DNA of 64,000 nucleotides. Origin: Tipula vernalis. Taxonomy: Eukaryota > Arthropoda > Insecta > Diptera > Tipulidae. Within the stretch, counting starts at the first letter, position 1, and the number at the start of each line of letters is the position of its first letter. A model generated the notes under the pieces. That model searched no databases and was not told the DNA's origin. It saw only the letters and a list, made by a program, of their open reading frames with translations. Below are positions 37,787 through 49,017 of the stretch, piece by piece. The stretch spans positions 44,082,389 to 44,146,388 of the forward strand of contig OY282558.1 in NCBI GenBank assembly GCA_958295665.1, written 5' to 3'. The position numbers and the translations under genes are program-made.

Positions 37787-38519
37787 AGAGACAGGGCTTC
37801 TGGTAAGTCCGTTTTCCCCTCATACTCAATAATTTCGATAGGTCTCCTCTGAGACCTCTCACAAAGGTATCGAGTGCCTTATCTCCATATGATTGAGTCA
37901 TTACATTCATAGCTTCCTGACTCATGTCCATGGATGATAATTTGTTTAAAATAAGTGAGAGGCGGTAATAAACCTGTTGGTAAAACTCTGGGAAGGAACT
38001 ACCTTTCTGAATTAGGGTCGTCATTTGGTACTCTAGCGTACCTAGGTCTCGTTTATCCACGTAGTGGAGCGTTAAACATTTCGAGATATTTTCCCAGCTG
38101 AGAGGAGTATTGTAGGACTCAAGGGCCGTATCCGCATTACCAGCTACTTTATTTCGTATAACACTGAGAATTCCATAGTACTTGGGTGTTCCTTTTAGGT
38201 GTTCATAAATTTTCAAAATACGATCTAATACGACGACGGAAAAGTCTCGTAGACTCTTAACCACGTCTGGTATTTTATCCAGATCGTTTAGATTATTCAT
38301 ATATCTAGGGTCTATGGTTTGGTGAGTTTCTATTTTATTATTTGAAGGAGTGTTAGTCACTCGGTCAAATAATAGTTGATTTTGACTGCTAACTATTTCT
38401 TGTATGATGTTTTGAAGTTGAGTGAAGTCAAAAATTTTTGTACCGCTTGCGGTGGGTATTGACTAAGAGTGATCTATTGAATTTAATTTCGGAGATTTGA
38501 GAATTGTTTCGTTGCCCAT
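37787..38519 (-). pseudogene. Gypsy-type gag remnant, joined to pol by deletion
   Basis: The reading frame can be followed from an ATG at 38519 (MGNETILKS...), through an in-frame TAG at 38463-38465, into an ORF of about 190 residues with FVRGLRGDLSKLL, a typical Gag capsid end. A frame change near 37820 then gives LPEALSLCLKLENVQYR. The nucleocapsid and protease regions that should follow are absent, and sequence passes at once to the N-terminal side of RT. This indicates an internal deletion. Confidence 0.8.
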
Positions 38520-39427
38520 TTTATTTTATTACACCGGTTAAAAGTAGTATCGAAATGTAAGAATTCTATGTCAATTTTGTGCGAATAGGTCCTATTGGTG
38601 GTTCACGGAAATGGATGTAGTAGTAATTATTAATTAAATGATACAGTGCTAATTAATTTTTATAAAAATTTGTTAGAGATTTGGTTAAAAAAAAAAAAAA
38701 AAATTTAAGAAACTTAATTGCTTATCGTATCTTAATTTTGTAAATATTTTTATTAAATTATTAATTTTAAAAAATTTTCCTTTTCTTTTCCTTAACTGAA
38801 CTTTTTGTTATATTCTTATAGTAAATAATAAATTTAAAGGTTTAATTTTATTTTTATTTATTCTATTCAAAAATTATGACTTACATTAAAATTAAACAAA
38901 TGTATTATTGACATCTGGAGTTGTAATTAAGATTTTTGGGATTTGCTTGCTCAAAATTGCCTTAATTCCTCGTGCCTTACAACTTGATTGGACCGCTGTT
39001 GAATTATTACGAAAATACGGCGTGGTTATCCTTGCTCCACCTATTCTTCAACTCCGTTTTTCCTAGTAGGATATTTCGGGACCTCGTTTTCCAATACTTA
39101 TGGTTGTGGTTTGATTAGCGTGGGATAATTAATTTTCTCCCTTATTTTGAAGTTATGATTAAACTTTTGTCAGATCCCTTAAAGTTGGTACTTCGTTTTT
39201 AATCACTGTTTAGATTATCACTATGATCTTACTTGGGATTTTATAGTTATTGGTTAAACTTCACTTGATCGGTTTTATTTTGAAGTTATTGGTTAAACTT
39301 CACTTGATCAGTTTTATTTAATTTTTAAAGTTCTGGTAAAACTTTTTGTAAGATGTTTACACTAATTATCACTTTAGTTTCACGTTAATATTTAAAACTT
39401 TACGGCACAGGACAATTTAACACAAGG
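38520..39427 (-). other. Untranslated leader of the gypsy-type element
   Basis: It lies between the primer-binding site and gag. It is non-coding and includes a short direct duplication near 39250-39320 (GGTTAAACTTCACTTGATC twice). Confidence 0.6.
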
Positions 39428-39445
39428 GTCCCTGTTTCGGCGCCA
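39428..39445 (-). promoter_or_regulatory. Primer-binding site of the gypsy-type element
   Basis: The minus strand reads TGGCGCCGAAACAGGGAC directly after the LTR. It differs at two positions from the complement of the tRNA-Lys(UUU) 3' end. This fixes the LTR boundary and the minus-strand orientation of the element. Confidence 0.75.
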
Positions 39446-39675
39446 GTTAAATTCTTTATTGATTTTTGGTAAAAAAAAATAATTTTTATTTTTAACTTAT
39501 TTGTTTAACATCGAAATTACAACTGACTATTTTCTTATTTTCTAATTACAATTGCTTAATTAAAAATATGTAGAATATGAAACCATGTCGTCAAGAATAT
39601 TTATTCGCTCAGCATTATGCCGGATGCGCGTGTAACTTGTTGTCATTGCTAATGCAACGTGACAAATACGATCAC
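39446..39675 (-). repeat. 5' LTR of the gypsy-type element
   Basis: It precedes the primer-binding site and gag in the expected order. It is inverted with respect to the other LTR at 35880-36104. Homology between the two ends at GTGATC (39670-39675), so the start of the LTR may lie there or this copy may be truncated. Confidence 0.8.
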
Positions 39676-40222
39676 TTATAATTGGTAAGTCAAGCTCCGA
39701 GAAAGATACATCTTGCTTCAGTAAATCAACCCATATTGTAAGTCTAGAGTTTGAAATGGTATTAAAATCAACACCACTAATCCAAACCACCAGTACTCAA
39801 ACGGAAAAAGATAACGAAGAAATTGAATTTTTGAAATTAATTGATAAAATTAATTATCACAGCTGTTAAACATCGGAAAATCAAACATACATTTCCCAAA
39901 AACATCTTAAAAGGATAGAATAATTCACCTTTACAGAAAAAAGTTGCAGAACGCCACCCCAAATCCGATAGTTTGGTGATTATTGAGAGTCACATAAACT
40001 GCACATAAACGAAACTACAAAAAGTGCATGTAAGCTGCTTGTAAAGAAAGATTTTTATTATAATGAGAGTGAGAAACTATCTGCATAATCCTTATTTTAA
40101 TCTTCTGCTTCTACATATAAATATTTACGAGATTAATTAAAAAAACGTACTGTGGACGCTCCGTGAACTATTTGAATAGAAAAAAAATAGGTTCGCTGCC
40201 CTTTAGAAAATCGAAGGTACAA

Positions 40223-40563
40223 CCACAGAAGAAAGATTAACCAGAATAGACATTGCGTGGATCAAATTTTTTTTTCATCTTACCTTATTTTTTGGACATT
40301 GAAGTATAATTATTTTCGAATATTATGAATTTTTTGAATATTTAATACAAATTATGCTGTCAAAACAAAACTTGTCAAATAATTTCACTAACTATACTGT
40401 TAAGGATTCTCAATTTTTATTATTTCAAATAAAAACCAGTAAACCAAAGAATACATAACCCAACTTTCTCTTACCTTCGGCAAATCAAGGTCAAAAAAAT
40501 GAGTCCAAATTTTTCCATACAAAAACAGCGTTATGACTATTCTGGTTAATCTTTCTTCTGTGG
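40223..40563. mobile_element. MITE with 27-bp perfect terminal inverted repeats
   Basis: 40223-40249 and 40537-40563 are exact inverted copies beginning CCACAGAAGAAAG. Both ends are flanked by TACAA (40218-40222 and 40564-40568), a 5-bp target duplication. The 341-bp element has no coding potential. The superfamily is not assigned. Confidence 0.85.
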
Positions 40564-41064
40564 TACAACGTGAATCAAAATTATGATAATGCATTGCAGG
40601 GTGAAGAAGGAAATACGAAAAATGAATGAGGTATTCGTAATACAATCGACACACGAGTTACACGACAAAAAACAGACTCGCGAAATTTAATCTAAATTAA
40701 TCTATTTTTTGTAATTTATATTTTTATTTTAAGTGGCAAACGAGTGATTGAATAATTTGCCTAGTTTATGTAAAAATAAATATTGAATAAAATAAAATTT
40801 GTTAAACTAAGTAAAAACTTAATTTTTTATGGGAGTTGTTTTCTACAAAAAATACACGAGTCCCATAAAGTTCATTTTCAATTTATAAATGGTCTAATAA
40901 AATGCATATCACCAGGAATAAACAAAATTTTGATAAACTAGCTTGCAAAAGTTTTCCAGAATATGTCAACACAATCAAAAATATGTGTTGCATCTTTTGG
41001 TTGGCTTGGTTAATATTTATTTAGATAGAGTTGAAGGTTTTATTTTTCATGCTTCGCAGATTGG

Positions 41065-41305
41065 TGGAAGACTGACTGGAAGTATATTTTAATCAGAATT
41101 TTAATCAATAATACAACAAATCCTGAATGTTTATCTCAGTTAATAAAGGATAATATACGGGTTGCAAATGAAGATCTAAAATTAAATGTGGTTATGGTAA
41201 ATTGCGATCAGGCTGCACCTTCAAAATTTACTTCGTGTAACACATGGTAAGGTATAGTTCTTCGTTGATGGCCATGAAAAATATTATTTGGTTTATTATT
41301 CATTC
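41065..41305 (+). pseudogene. P-element-like transposase scrap
   Basis: WKTDWKYILIRILINN, then DNIRVANEDLKLNVVMVNCD and QAAPSKF, then after a stop FVDGHEKYYLVY, follow the P-element/THAP9 transposase pattern W-K-Q-x-I-x-Y...V-x-x-V-x-C-D-Q-G and the later D-G-x-x-Y-Y-x-V-Y before the D-x-P-H-L-I-K motif. The last motif is not preserved. Short and degraded, so the family call is tentative. Confidence 0.45.
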
Positions 41306-41330
41306 ATAAATTTTGTTTTGTTTTACTATG

Positions 41331-44300
41331 AATGTATAAAAATACTACTGCATTGTTCTTTTTCTTTTACAAAAATGCGAAAAAAGGAAAAAATACAATT
41401 AAGTGTATAGTATTGTCTCATTTTAGTTCGATTCCCACAAAATAAATCGTTTTGAAATTTCGAATGCCATTTGGTTGTACCGAAAATAATCCTCTTATAT
41501 TATACTCTATCATTATACTTCAAAAACGTTAGATCACAAGCGGAATATGCGGTTCAAGTATTACTTTACTTCAATCTCACATCTATATAGAATGAAAATA
41601 TCCAGAAACAAGTTTTGAATTTTGTTTTCATTATGAAGAAAACTGATTAGGATTATAAACAAGGTCTTCCTTACTACCTTAACACTCGTATTCTATCTTA
41701 TTCAACCTTTTTATATGTAGAATCCGAACGCTGGTGAATAGATAAAAAATAATTGGGGTCAACATATATCACCAACGTACTCCTAGGTTCTTCGAAATCT
41801 ATTATAAACGGTCCTACCAGAAACCTTAGACAACTCTCGTTCTTACAATCAGAGCAACACAGAACACATTATGGGGAATATATGAACCAATTAATGAGTT
41901 GGTTGGGTATTGAAACGAACGCATGTGCATAAAATAAACGTTATAAAATACTTTTATATGTTAAAAGACCAAAATCTAGACTGAAAGTGTTTGAAATGAT
42001 TTCTTTAGCTATCTTATTTCTATAATTACAGACATTTTTAATTCTGGTTAAGCCCTATCTAAAAGCTTTTGGCTTAACAATTAGATATCCAAATTAAATA
42101 TTTCAATGTTTTATCAATTTGAAATTTTTCGAATAATTGACAAATATAGTTTGTTATAAATTAGAATAATTTGTTTTTACGTCCATCCATAATTTTGATG
42201 TTCCCTTATTATACTTTTTAAAGAAAATAACTGAATCAAAAATTTTAATTTTCATTTGCTATATTGCTTATTGAAATTTATGGAAAATTTTTTATTTTTT
42301 ATTTTTTTTTTTTTTGTTGGAAAGAAAAGTTACAAGTTCTTTGATTTCTTTTCTGGTTTCCAAATGAACAGATAAATTAAACTGGAAGGAAGATTGTTTT
42401 AAATTTTTTGTACGAAAGTTTTGTTGTTTATTATTGTTTTTTTTATGAATACTGGGCAAAAATGTAATCAACCGTTGCAACGGGCAAAGTTTATCATGTT
42501 TTAGGTTTTTTTATATTATAATTAACTGACGTGGATTGTAATTTTTTTTTTTTGTGTGTTAAGTATATGCGGTTTTGTGGTCGGTCGAATCATAATATTG
42601 ATTTAATTTTTTTTTTTTTTTTTGTTACAGAACAACTTTGTTTTATTTTGACAATATTATGTTTTGGATTCCTTTATAGACTGGAGTATAAAAGATTTTA
42701 AATAAATAATAATAAAATGAGCAGTTTAATATTTTCACTCCTTGCTTATTTATTAGAATATTTTCCAACCACCCAATTTTCTTTCTATTCATCCCTTTTA
42801 GTCTTTTGGGTTAGATTGTTGTTTGTATTGCTGTGTGCATAGATTGTATGCTTTTATTGCTTGCTCTCTGGTTTTTGTTATAAAAACATAATTTTTAAAT
42901 GTTGAATTCCGATTTTTTTTTTTGCCTAAATGTATACATTATATTTTATTATCCCTCTCATATTTTTTAATAATAACAATAATAATAATTGTTCATATTT
43001 TCCTTAAAGCAATATCCGATTCATGAATTAACTTTATCATCATCTGAATATCCTCATCGCATTTTTTTTTGCTCTCGTCTTCTATTGTTTTGATTTTATT
43101 TAAATATTGTGTGGTTTATACGTGTATCCTTTATTTAGTAGAGTACGTTATATATAAGGAATAAAGCAAATATTATTTTTATTTTATATATCCCATCCAT
43201 ATATAAAGATTTCCGAGCTACGTTTTTCGCCCCCCTTATAGGCATGTATGGTACGACCGTGCCGTGTTAGTATCTCTTTTCGATCACATCAACGTAATTT
43301 ATATTTGTTCGAGGAACCGAGTTTCATTTCGAAATTTTCTAGAATTTAATATTTTAAGTTCTTGTTTTATTATTATTAGAAAATAAAATTGTTGAAAGGT
43401 GGTGAAGCGGGAAGCTCGGTGGTGGTGGCAAATTTATAAAGCAAAATCTAATGAAGCAAACATTAAATTTTTTATATTTTATTTTTCAATGAACTAATGG
43501 AAAAATAAAAAGCTCCATCAACTCTATAATATGTATGTATAAGTAATATAAGAATAAGGATATACAAAAGCTGGGCGTTTATATACTTTAATTGTTGTAT
43601 TTCGCTTATTTTTCATTTTCCCATAATAATGAGAACGAAATAAACTGTTAAAATGTTTCATTAATCATTTCGCGTATTTGAAAGGTTTCAATTAAAAAAT
43701 AAAAAAATAAAAAAGGTATTCAAGAAAATTAATTTTCTTGGGATAGAAAAAGTACTTACAATAAAAAATGGAAATTTAAAAAAAAAACTGTAACGTAAAA
43801 AAGAAGCAACACTTTAGTTTTAAATTAAAAGAAAAAAATGTTTGTTGTGCACAATTTTAATTGATTATTATTAAACCTGGTTATGTATATTAATTTAATT
43901 AACACCAGTAAGTTCAATAAAATAACGTGATTCTCGTTTTCTTTATTTGACGTGTGTTGAAGCCTATTTTGTAAGCCCTTAAAAAAATGTATTTGCGCGT
44001 ATGTACAGCCGAACGTAGCGAAAATTGTTTTGATAGCTTATCGGCTAAAAAATGAAAAATTTAAAAATACTGTTTTAACAGGCAGTTCAGCAGCCGGGTA
44101 GATTTGGCCTACAAAGCAGAGGGGCGAGCAAAAGAACGTCATAGTTTTTTCACATCACAATATTCAACCTTAGCCATCTTGATCCAAATGTCGGATAAAA
44201 TCTTGCAATATTTCCTTACCAGTGGGGTAAAAATAGTTCTGATCAATATTGTAGAACATAGAGGATTCCTATACCACTTTTGATTAAAATATTTTTGCAT

Positions 44301-46703
44301 GTATCTAATGATATCGATCTAAGTGTTTATAGTTAGCAGAAACAGAAAATCGATAACATTGCCGATTATGATAACAGCAATAAAGTGTTAACGAACAACA
44401 CATCAGCATCTCCTTGTAACAATTGCATGTTACTGGGACCGCAGAACATATCGACAGTAGTTTAATTTTATTCAACGGTCCAAAGGAAATATTCTAATTC
44501 AAAAATTAAGTAGTTCAGGTTTGAAATTTTAATGGGAGTAACAAAAAAAACGGAAATTGGGAAAAAAGTCTGCGAGTGAAGTAAGGGGGAAATAGCCGTA
44601 TTTCTCGAAAAGTATAGTGTTGCCTTACCGAGAGAACATACCCCCCGACCAAAAATGACCTTACCAAACTTTTATTTGATATTCTACTAAATATACTGCA
44701 ACTATAAACGAAAAATTTCATTTCCATTTTCACTAAATGGTACTCAGTTAAGCAGTGAAAACCTAATTTTATATCAATCTGTCCAAGCTCTCCAAAATAT
44801 TTTCACTCGAAAAGATGTTTTAAACATTTACTAAAGATACATGTTAAACATAAAGTTATCTGACTGAAAGCGTCCGAGTTAAATTCAACATGTAAACAGT
44901 GAATTGACTATGAAAGTGGTCTGAACGTATTACGATTTCGGTCATTTTAAACACTATTTTAATAAATTAAAATTTAATTTTAGAACAAAATGACGCTTAA
45001 ATTGTCAATTCACCAACCCAAACTTTCAGTCAATCACTTTTAGGTTTAATAGGTATCTTTAGTAATTATTTTCCCGTCAATTTTTGAAATTTACGATTTT
45101 TTTCGATATTTGAAGAACAATTTTCACGGGGCACAATTAAATTGAATTTTTATTCATTTATCAATTAAATACTAATAATTTTTACTACAAAGAGATTTTT
45201 TTTAGACCGCCTTAAAATTCAGTTTCACTTTGATCTGATTACTAATAACTAGGCTTAGGATTTTATTTTCCTAAAACATGTCACTAAAATTGCAAAATTT
45301 GTGATAAATGTGTGAATAAAATGAAAAATATGTGGTTATATTTTGAAAAGAAAACCAAAACTAGACCTTATCTTAAGAGGATTTCAATTCACTCATTAAC
45401 AAAAAAAATTATTAAATATATGCTATATAATTATTTCTCATGGACTACAAGTGCTGGAAAAGTAGTACAAAAATGATTCCACATCCATACACTTAAAAAT
45501 GTTGACTGGTAAGCGATACTTACTTCAAAAGAACACCGTGACGGTTGAGGCTAAAAGATTCACACTAATAAAGCAAGTTTTAAACTAAGAAAAACTAAAT
45601 TACGCTAATATTTTTGCTCAAAACAAATTGTAATTCAAATTCAATTTCTCCTCAACATTTTTTTAAATTACGGCTTAAAATTCAAATATTTCGATACTTA
45701 GTCAAAATCCTGATACAAATTTAACAAACTTTAACAACTGGAATTTTTACTTAATTTATAAAGAAAATATCACAAAGTTTCTAACTTAATTACACCCATA
45801 ATTTTGCGTTATTTAAATTTGGAAATCAAGCTCGTTTTATAAATATTTTTTAATTAAATTACATCCAAATTTTTGCTCAAACTCTCGATTGCATTAAAAT
45901 TGAATTTTTAGTCCAAGCTTTGTTCAAATCTGGTTTTACCCAGCTCTAAATAAAAATTTTCCTCGAATAATTAACTAAATTTTTAAAATTCACTCAAACT
46001 TTTATAAAAGGCAGTGAGTTAAACTCTATTTCTAATGTAAGTTCCTACTTAAGATTTCATTCAATTACGGTTTAAAATTGATATGCTTCTGTTTCTAAAA
46101 CAAAATTCTCTAGTTGAACTAAAAAATTTGTTGAGACCGTGTTTAAAATTTAAGCTCAGTCACATAAAGGGCATTAAATACTTTTGCTAAAATTGTTTTT
46201 GAAAATGTGTTTCCCAAATGCAAAATAAAGAAGACAATTTCTACTTAAAATTTCACTAAAATTCATTATATCTAGTTTAGAATTCGAGCTAATTTTGTCT
46301 AAATCTTCGTTCTCTTAATCAGAGGGGGAAACACTCTGTCGAATGCAGTAGATCAATTTAGACTTGATTTATGTTCAAAATTCCATTTATCATTTTGGTC
46401 AACTTCGAAAACTGCTTGGAACCCAATTTCTGACCAAAAATCTTAATTTTTTTCGAATCCATTTCTATTTTAAACTAAGTTACTAGAGTGAATATCATTC
46501 ACATATTAAAAAGAAAATTACAATAATCAATTAGCACAATACCTAAATATTTGTTAAAACTTTGTTAAAACTATAAATTTCACTCAAATTTTAATTTCAA
46601 TTTAATTCAATGAACGTGATCAATTTATTGTGGAATGTAAGCTTACAATAAATTTTCCTCAAAATTTTGTGAAATCAAAATTCAAGTTGTAACTCAATTC
46701 TCA
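41331..46703. other. Intronic AT-rich DNA without genes
   Basis: There are poly-T/A runs (42295-42315, 42541, 42606, 42911) and a perfect 20-bp palindrome at 43721-43740. A long stretch at about 45560-46650 is built of diverged words such as AATTTTTGCTCAAA and TTAAAATTCAAG. I see no coding sequence. Confidence 0.3.
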
Positions 46704-46705
46704 TA

Positions 46706-47117
46706 TACAGGGTGTCCGGGTTTGGGATGCTGATCCGTCATGGGGTGATTCCTTGGTTCATTCTGAGAAACAAATCGTATGTGGAGGGGGATCCATTTTT
46801 GATATCCTTTGAGATACAGGGTGTTTAAAAAATTTGGTTCAGAAAAAAAGTACACCCAAATATTAAACTGTAACTTCCAAAATATTTACCGAAGAGCAAC
46901 TAACTTAGTCTTATTTGGTTGGTAATCGTATAGGATATTATTAAGGTTTAAATGGTTATCTTGTATCTGCATTCGTTTGAGAGCTATGGTGATTTAAAGT
47001 AAAAAAAAATATTTGTTTTTTATAAAATCGAGTTTTTCTCAAAAAAAACCGTTATAATTTTTTCTTTTGTTTATTTAATTTTAATTTGTCATGATCTCCT
47101 CTACAATCCCCCCAATA
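46706..47117. repeat. Left terminal inverted repeat of the mariner-type element
   Basis: It pairs with 48472-48883 along nearly its whole length. The shared words include GGATGCTGATCCGTCATGGG and GTCATGATCTCCTCTACAAT. Differences are a few substitutions and poly-A length changes. Confidence 0.9.
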
Positions 47118-47380
47118 CATTACTTGTACCCACGTGCCATAGTTTTCTTCGTATTCCGTTTATTCTCAATCTAATTAAGAGATGTTATAGTGTTAATATT
47201 TTACCAATTTTATTTTGATCTGTAAAACAGTAGGCGATGATTATCAACTCATTTGTTTAAATGTTGAAAAAACAAAAACTAAATATTTTCAGATTCAGTC
47301 ATTAGTTTCGAGATATTATCTAGTGTTGTATCAGTGTTGTGAATCAAAATTTTAATTAATTTAATAAAATTAATATTATA

Positions 47381-48451
47381 ATGGCACAGTTCTCAGGTGA
47401 GGAGTACATTGATATCCATTTTGTTTACGGATTTTGCGATGGTAATGCAGCACGAGCTCGCAATGAATATCAACTCAGATTTCCAACACGTCGCATTCCT
47501 GACGCAAGAGTATTTATAAATATTCATAGGAGACTGCCAAATATCGTAACAAGATCGAATACCCGAGCGGAGCCCCATTCAGTCTCACCAAACCATTTGG
47601 ATGTCGACGAAGGTATAATCCGTAATGTAACAGCAAATCCTTCTATTAGCATAAGGAGGCTCGCTTTACAATTAAACGTCTCTCGCTATCGAATTCATCA
47701 AGTATTGCACAAGAAGAATCTTCATCCATACCATACAACACCCGTTCAACAACTATTACCGATAGACCGCACTACAAGATTGGAGTTTTGTAATTTGTTG
47801 ATGGAAAGGAATTTGGACAATGCAAGTTTTGTGAAACGTATCCTATGGGCGGATGAATCTCAATTCACAAGAGATGGCATAACAAACTTTCACAATCTAC
47901 ACACGTGGGCTGCTGAAAATCCTCATTCGAAAAAACAAATATCATTTCAGCGCCGATTCAGTGTAAACGTATGGGCTGGTGTAATTGGCGATAAATTAAT
48001 TGGACCATTCATATTAACACCTAGATTAAATGGTGAACGTTATTTACAATTTTTACAAAACGATTTGCCACTCCTTTTTGATGATGTTCCCATTTTAAGT
48101 AGATTCTCGCATACATACCAACATGATGGTGCACCTTGTCACTACCATAATAATGTTAGGAATTTTTTTAACGAAAATTATCCAAATAATTGGATTGGAA
48201 GAAATGGTCCAATTCATTGGCCTGCAAGATCCCCCAATTTTACGGTATTGGATTTGTATGTATGGGGAAGGATGAAGGCGCTTGTATACTCCAAAGAAAT
48301 TGAATTAAAAGAAGAACGTATACAACGAATACACACAGCAGCACAACAGATGAGGAAAGAATTACCAAGAATTGAAATAACCAAAGGCATACTTAAACGA
48401 ATATTAGCATGTATTCAATCACAAGGAGGACATTTTGAGCACCTTTTATAA
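47381..48451 (+). CDS. Mariner-type transposase, DD41D spacing, intact ORF
   Basis: A 356-residue DDE transposase that would cut and paste the surrounding element in the nucleus. Residues 1-55 form a DUF4817-like helix-turn-helix (FSGEEYIDIHFVYGFCDGNA ... FPTRRIPDARVF). Residues 77-112 look like a second HTH (ISIRRLALQLNVSRYRIHQV). The catalytic acidic residues are D158 in ILWADESQF, D249 in YQHDGAPCH and D291 in TVLDLYVWG. The last pair has 41 residues between, the spacing of DD41D families. The usual S-P-D-L before the third Asp is S-P-N-F here. There are no stops or frameshifts. The start at 47381 follows AATATTATA and gives the expected N-terminus. The ORF lies about midway between the terminal repeats. 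Activity is plausible but unproven. Confidence 0.93.
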   Translation: MAQFSGEEYIDIHFVYGFCDGNAARARNEYQLRFPTRRIPDARVFINIHRRLPNIVTRSNTRAEPHSVSPNHLDVDEGIIRNVTANPSISIRRLALQLNVSRYRIHQVLHKKNLHPYHTTPVQQLLPIDRTTRLEFCNLLMERNLDNASFVKRILWADESQFTRDGITNFHNLHTWAAENPHSKKQISFQRRFSVNVWAGVIGDKLIGPFILTPRLNGERYLQFLQNDLPLLFDDVPILSRFSHTYQHDGAPCHYHNNVRNFFNENYPNNWIGRNGPIHWPARSPNFTVLDLYVWGRMKALVYSKEIELKEERIQRIHTAAQQMRKELPRIEITKGILKRILACIQSQGGHFEHLL

Positions 48452-48471
48452 CTCCTCGACCCAAACTTTGT

Positions 48472-48883
48472 ATTGAGGGATTGTAGAGGAGATCATGACA
48501 AATTAAAATTAAATAAACAAAAGAAAAAATTATAACGGTTTTTTTTGTTAAAAACTCGATTTTATAAAAAACAAATATTTTTTTTTTACTTTAAATCACC
48601 ATAGCTCTCAAACGAATGCAGATACAAGATAACCACTTAGACCTTAATAATAGCCTATACGATTACCAACCAAATAAGACTAAGTTGGTTGCTCTCCGAT
48701 AAATATTTTGGAAGTTACAGTTTAATATTTGGGTGTACCTTTTTTCTGAACCAAATTTTTTAAACACCCTGTATCTCAAAGGATATCAAAAATGGATCCC
48801 CCCTCCACATACGATTTGTTTCTCAGAATGAACCAAGGAATCACCCCATGACGGACCAGCATCCCAAACCCGGACACCCTATA
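48472..48883. repeat. Right terminal inverted repeat of the mariner-type element
   Basis: It begins about 20 bp after the transposase stop and runs to the TA target site. It is the inverted partner of 46706-47117. Confidence 0.9.
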
Positions 48884-49017
48884 TACTGTATGGAATATTG
48901 TATTAACGCAGTAGCTTTGTTGATTTTGTCTTTGTTGAAAAAATAAAAGATTAATTATTTTCTTTGTACATATTATACTGAACAGATAGTAAAACAAAAG
49001 TAAAAAATTAATTCAAA

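Larger units (their letters stand above)
46706..48883 (+). mobile_element. Mariner-type transposon with very long terminal inverted repeats, 2.2 kb
   Basis: The ends TACAGGGTGTCCGGG and its complement are flanked by TA on both sides, the target duplication of IS630-Tc1-mariner elements. The terminal repeats extend about 410 bp each. The single ORF at 47381-48451 is intact. Everything between the repeats is either that ORF or short flanks. Confidence 0.92.
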
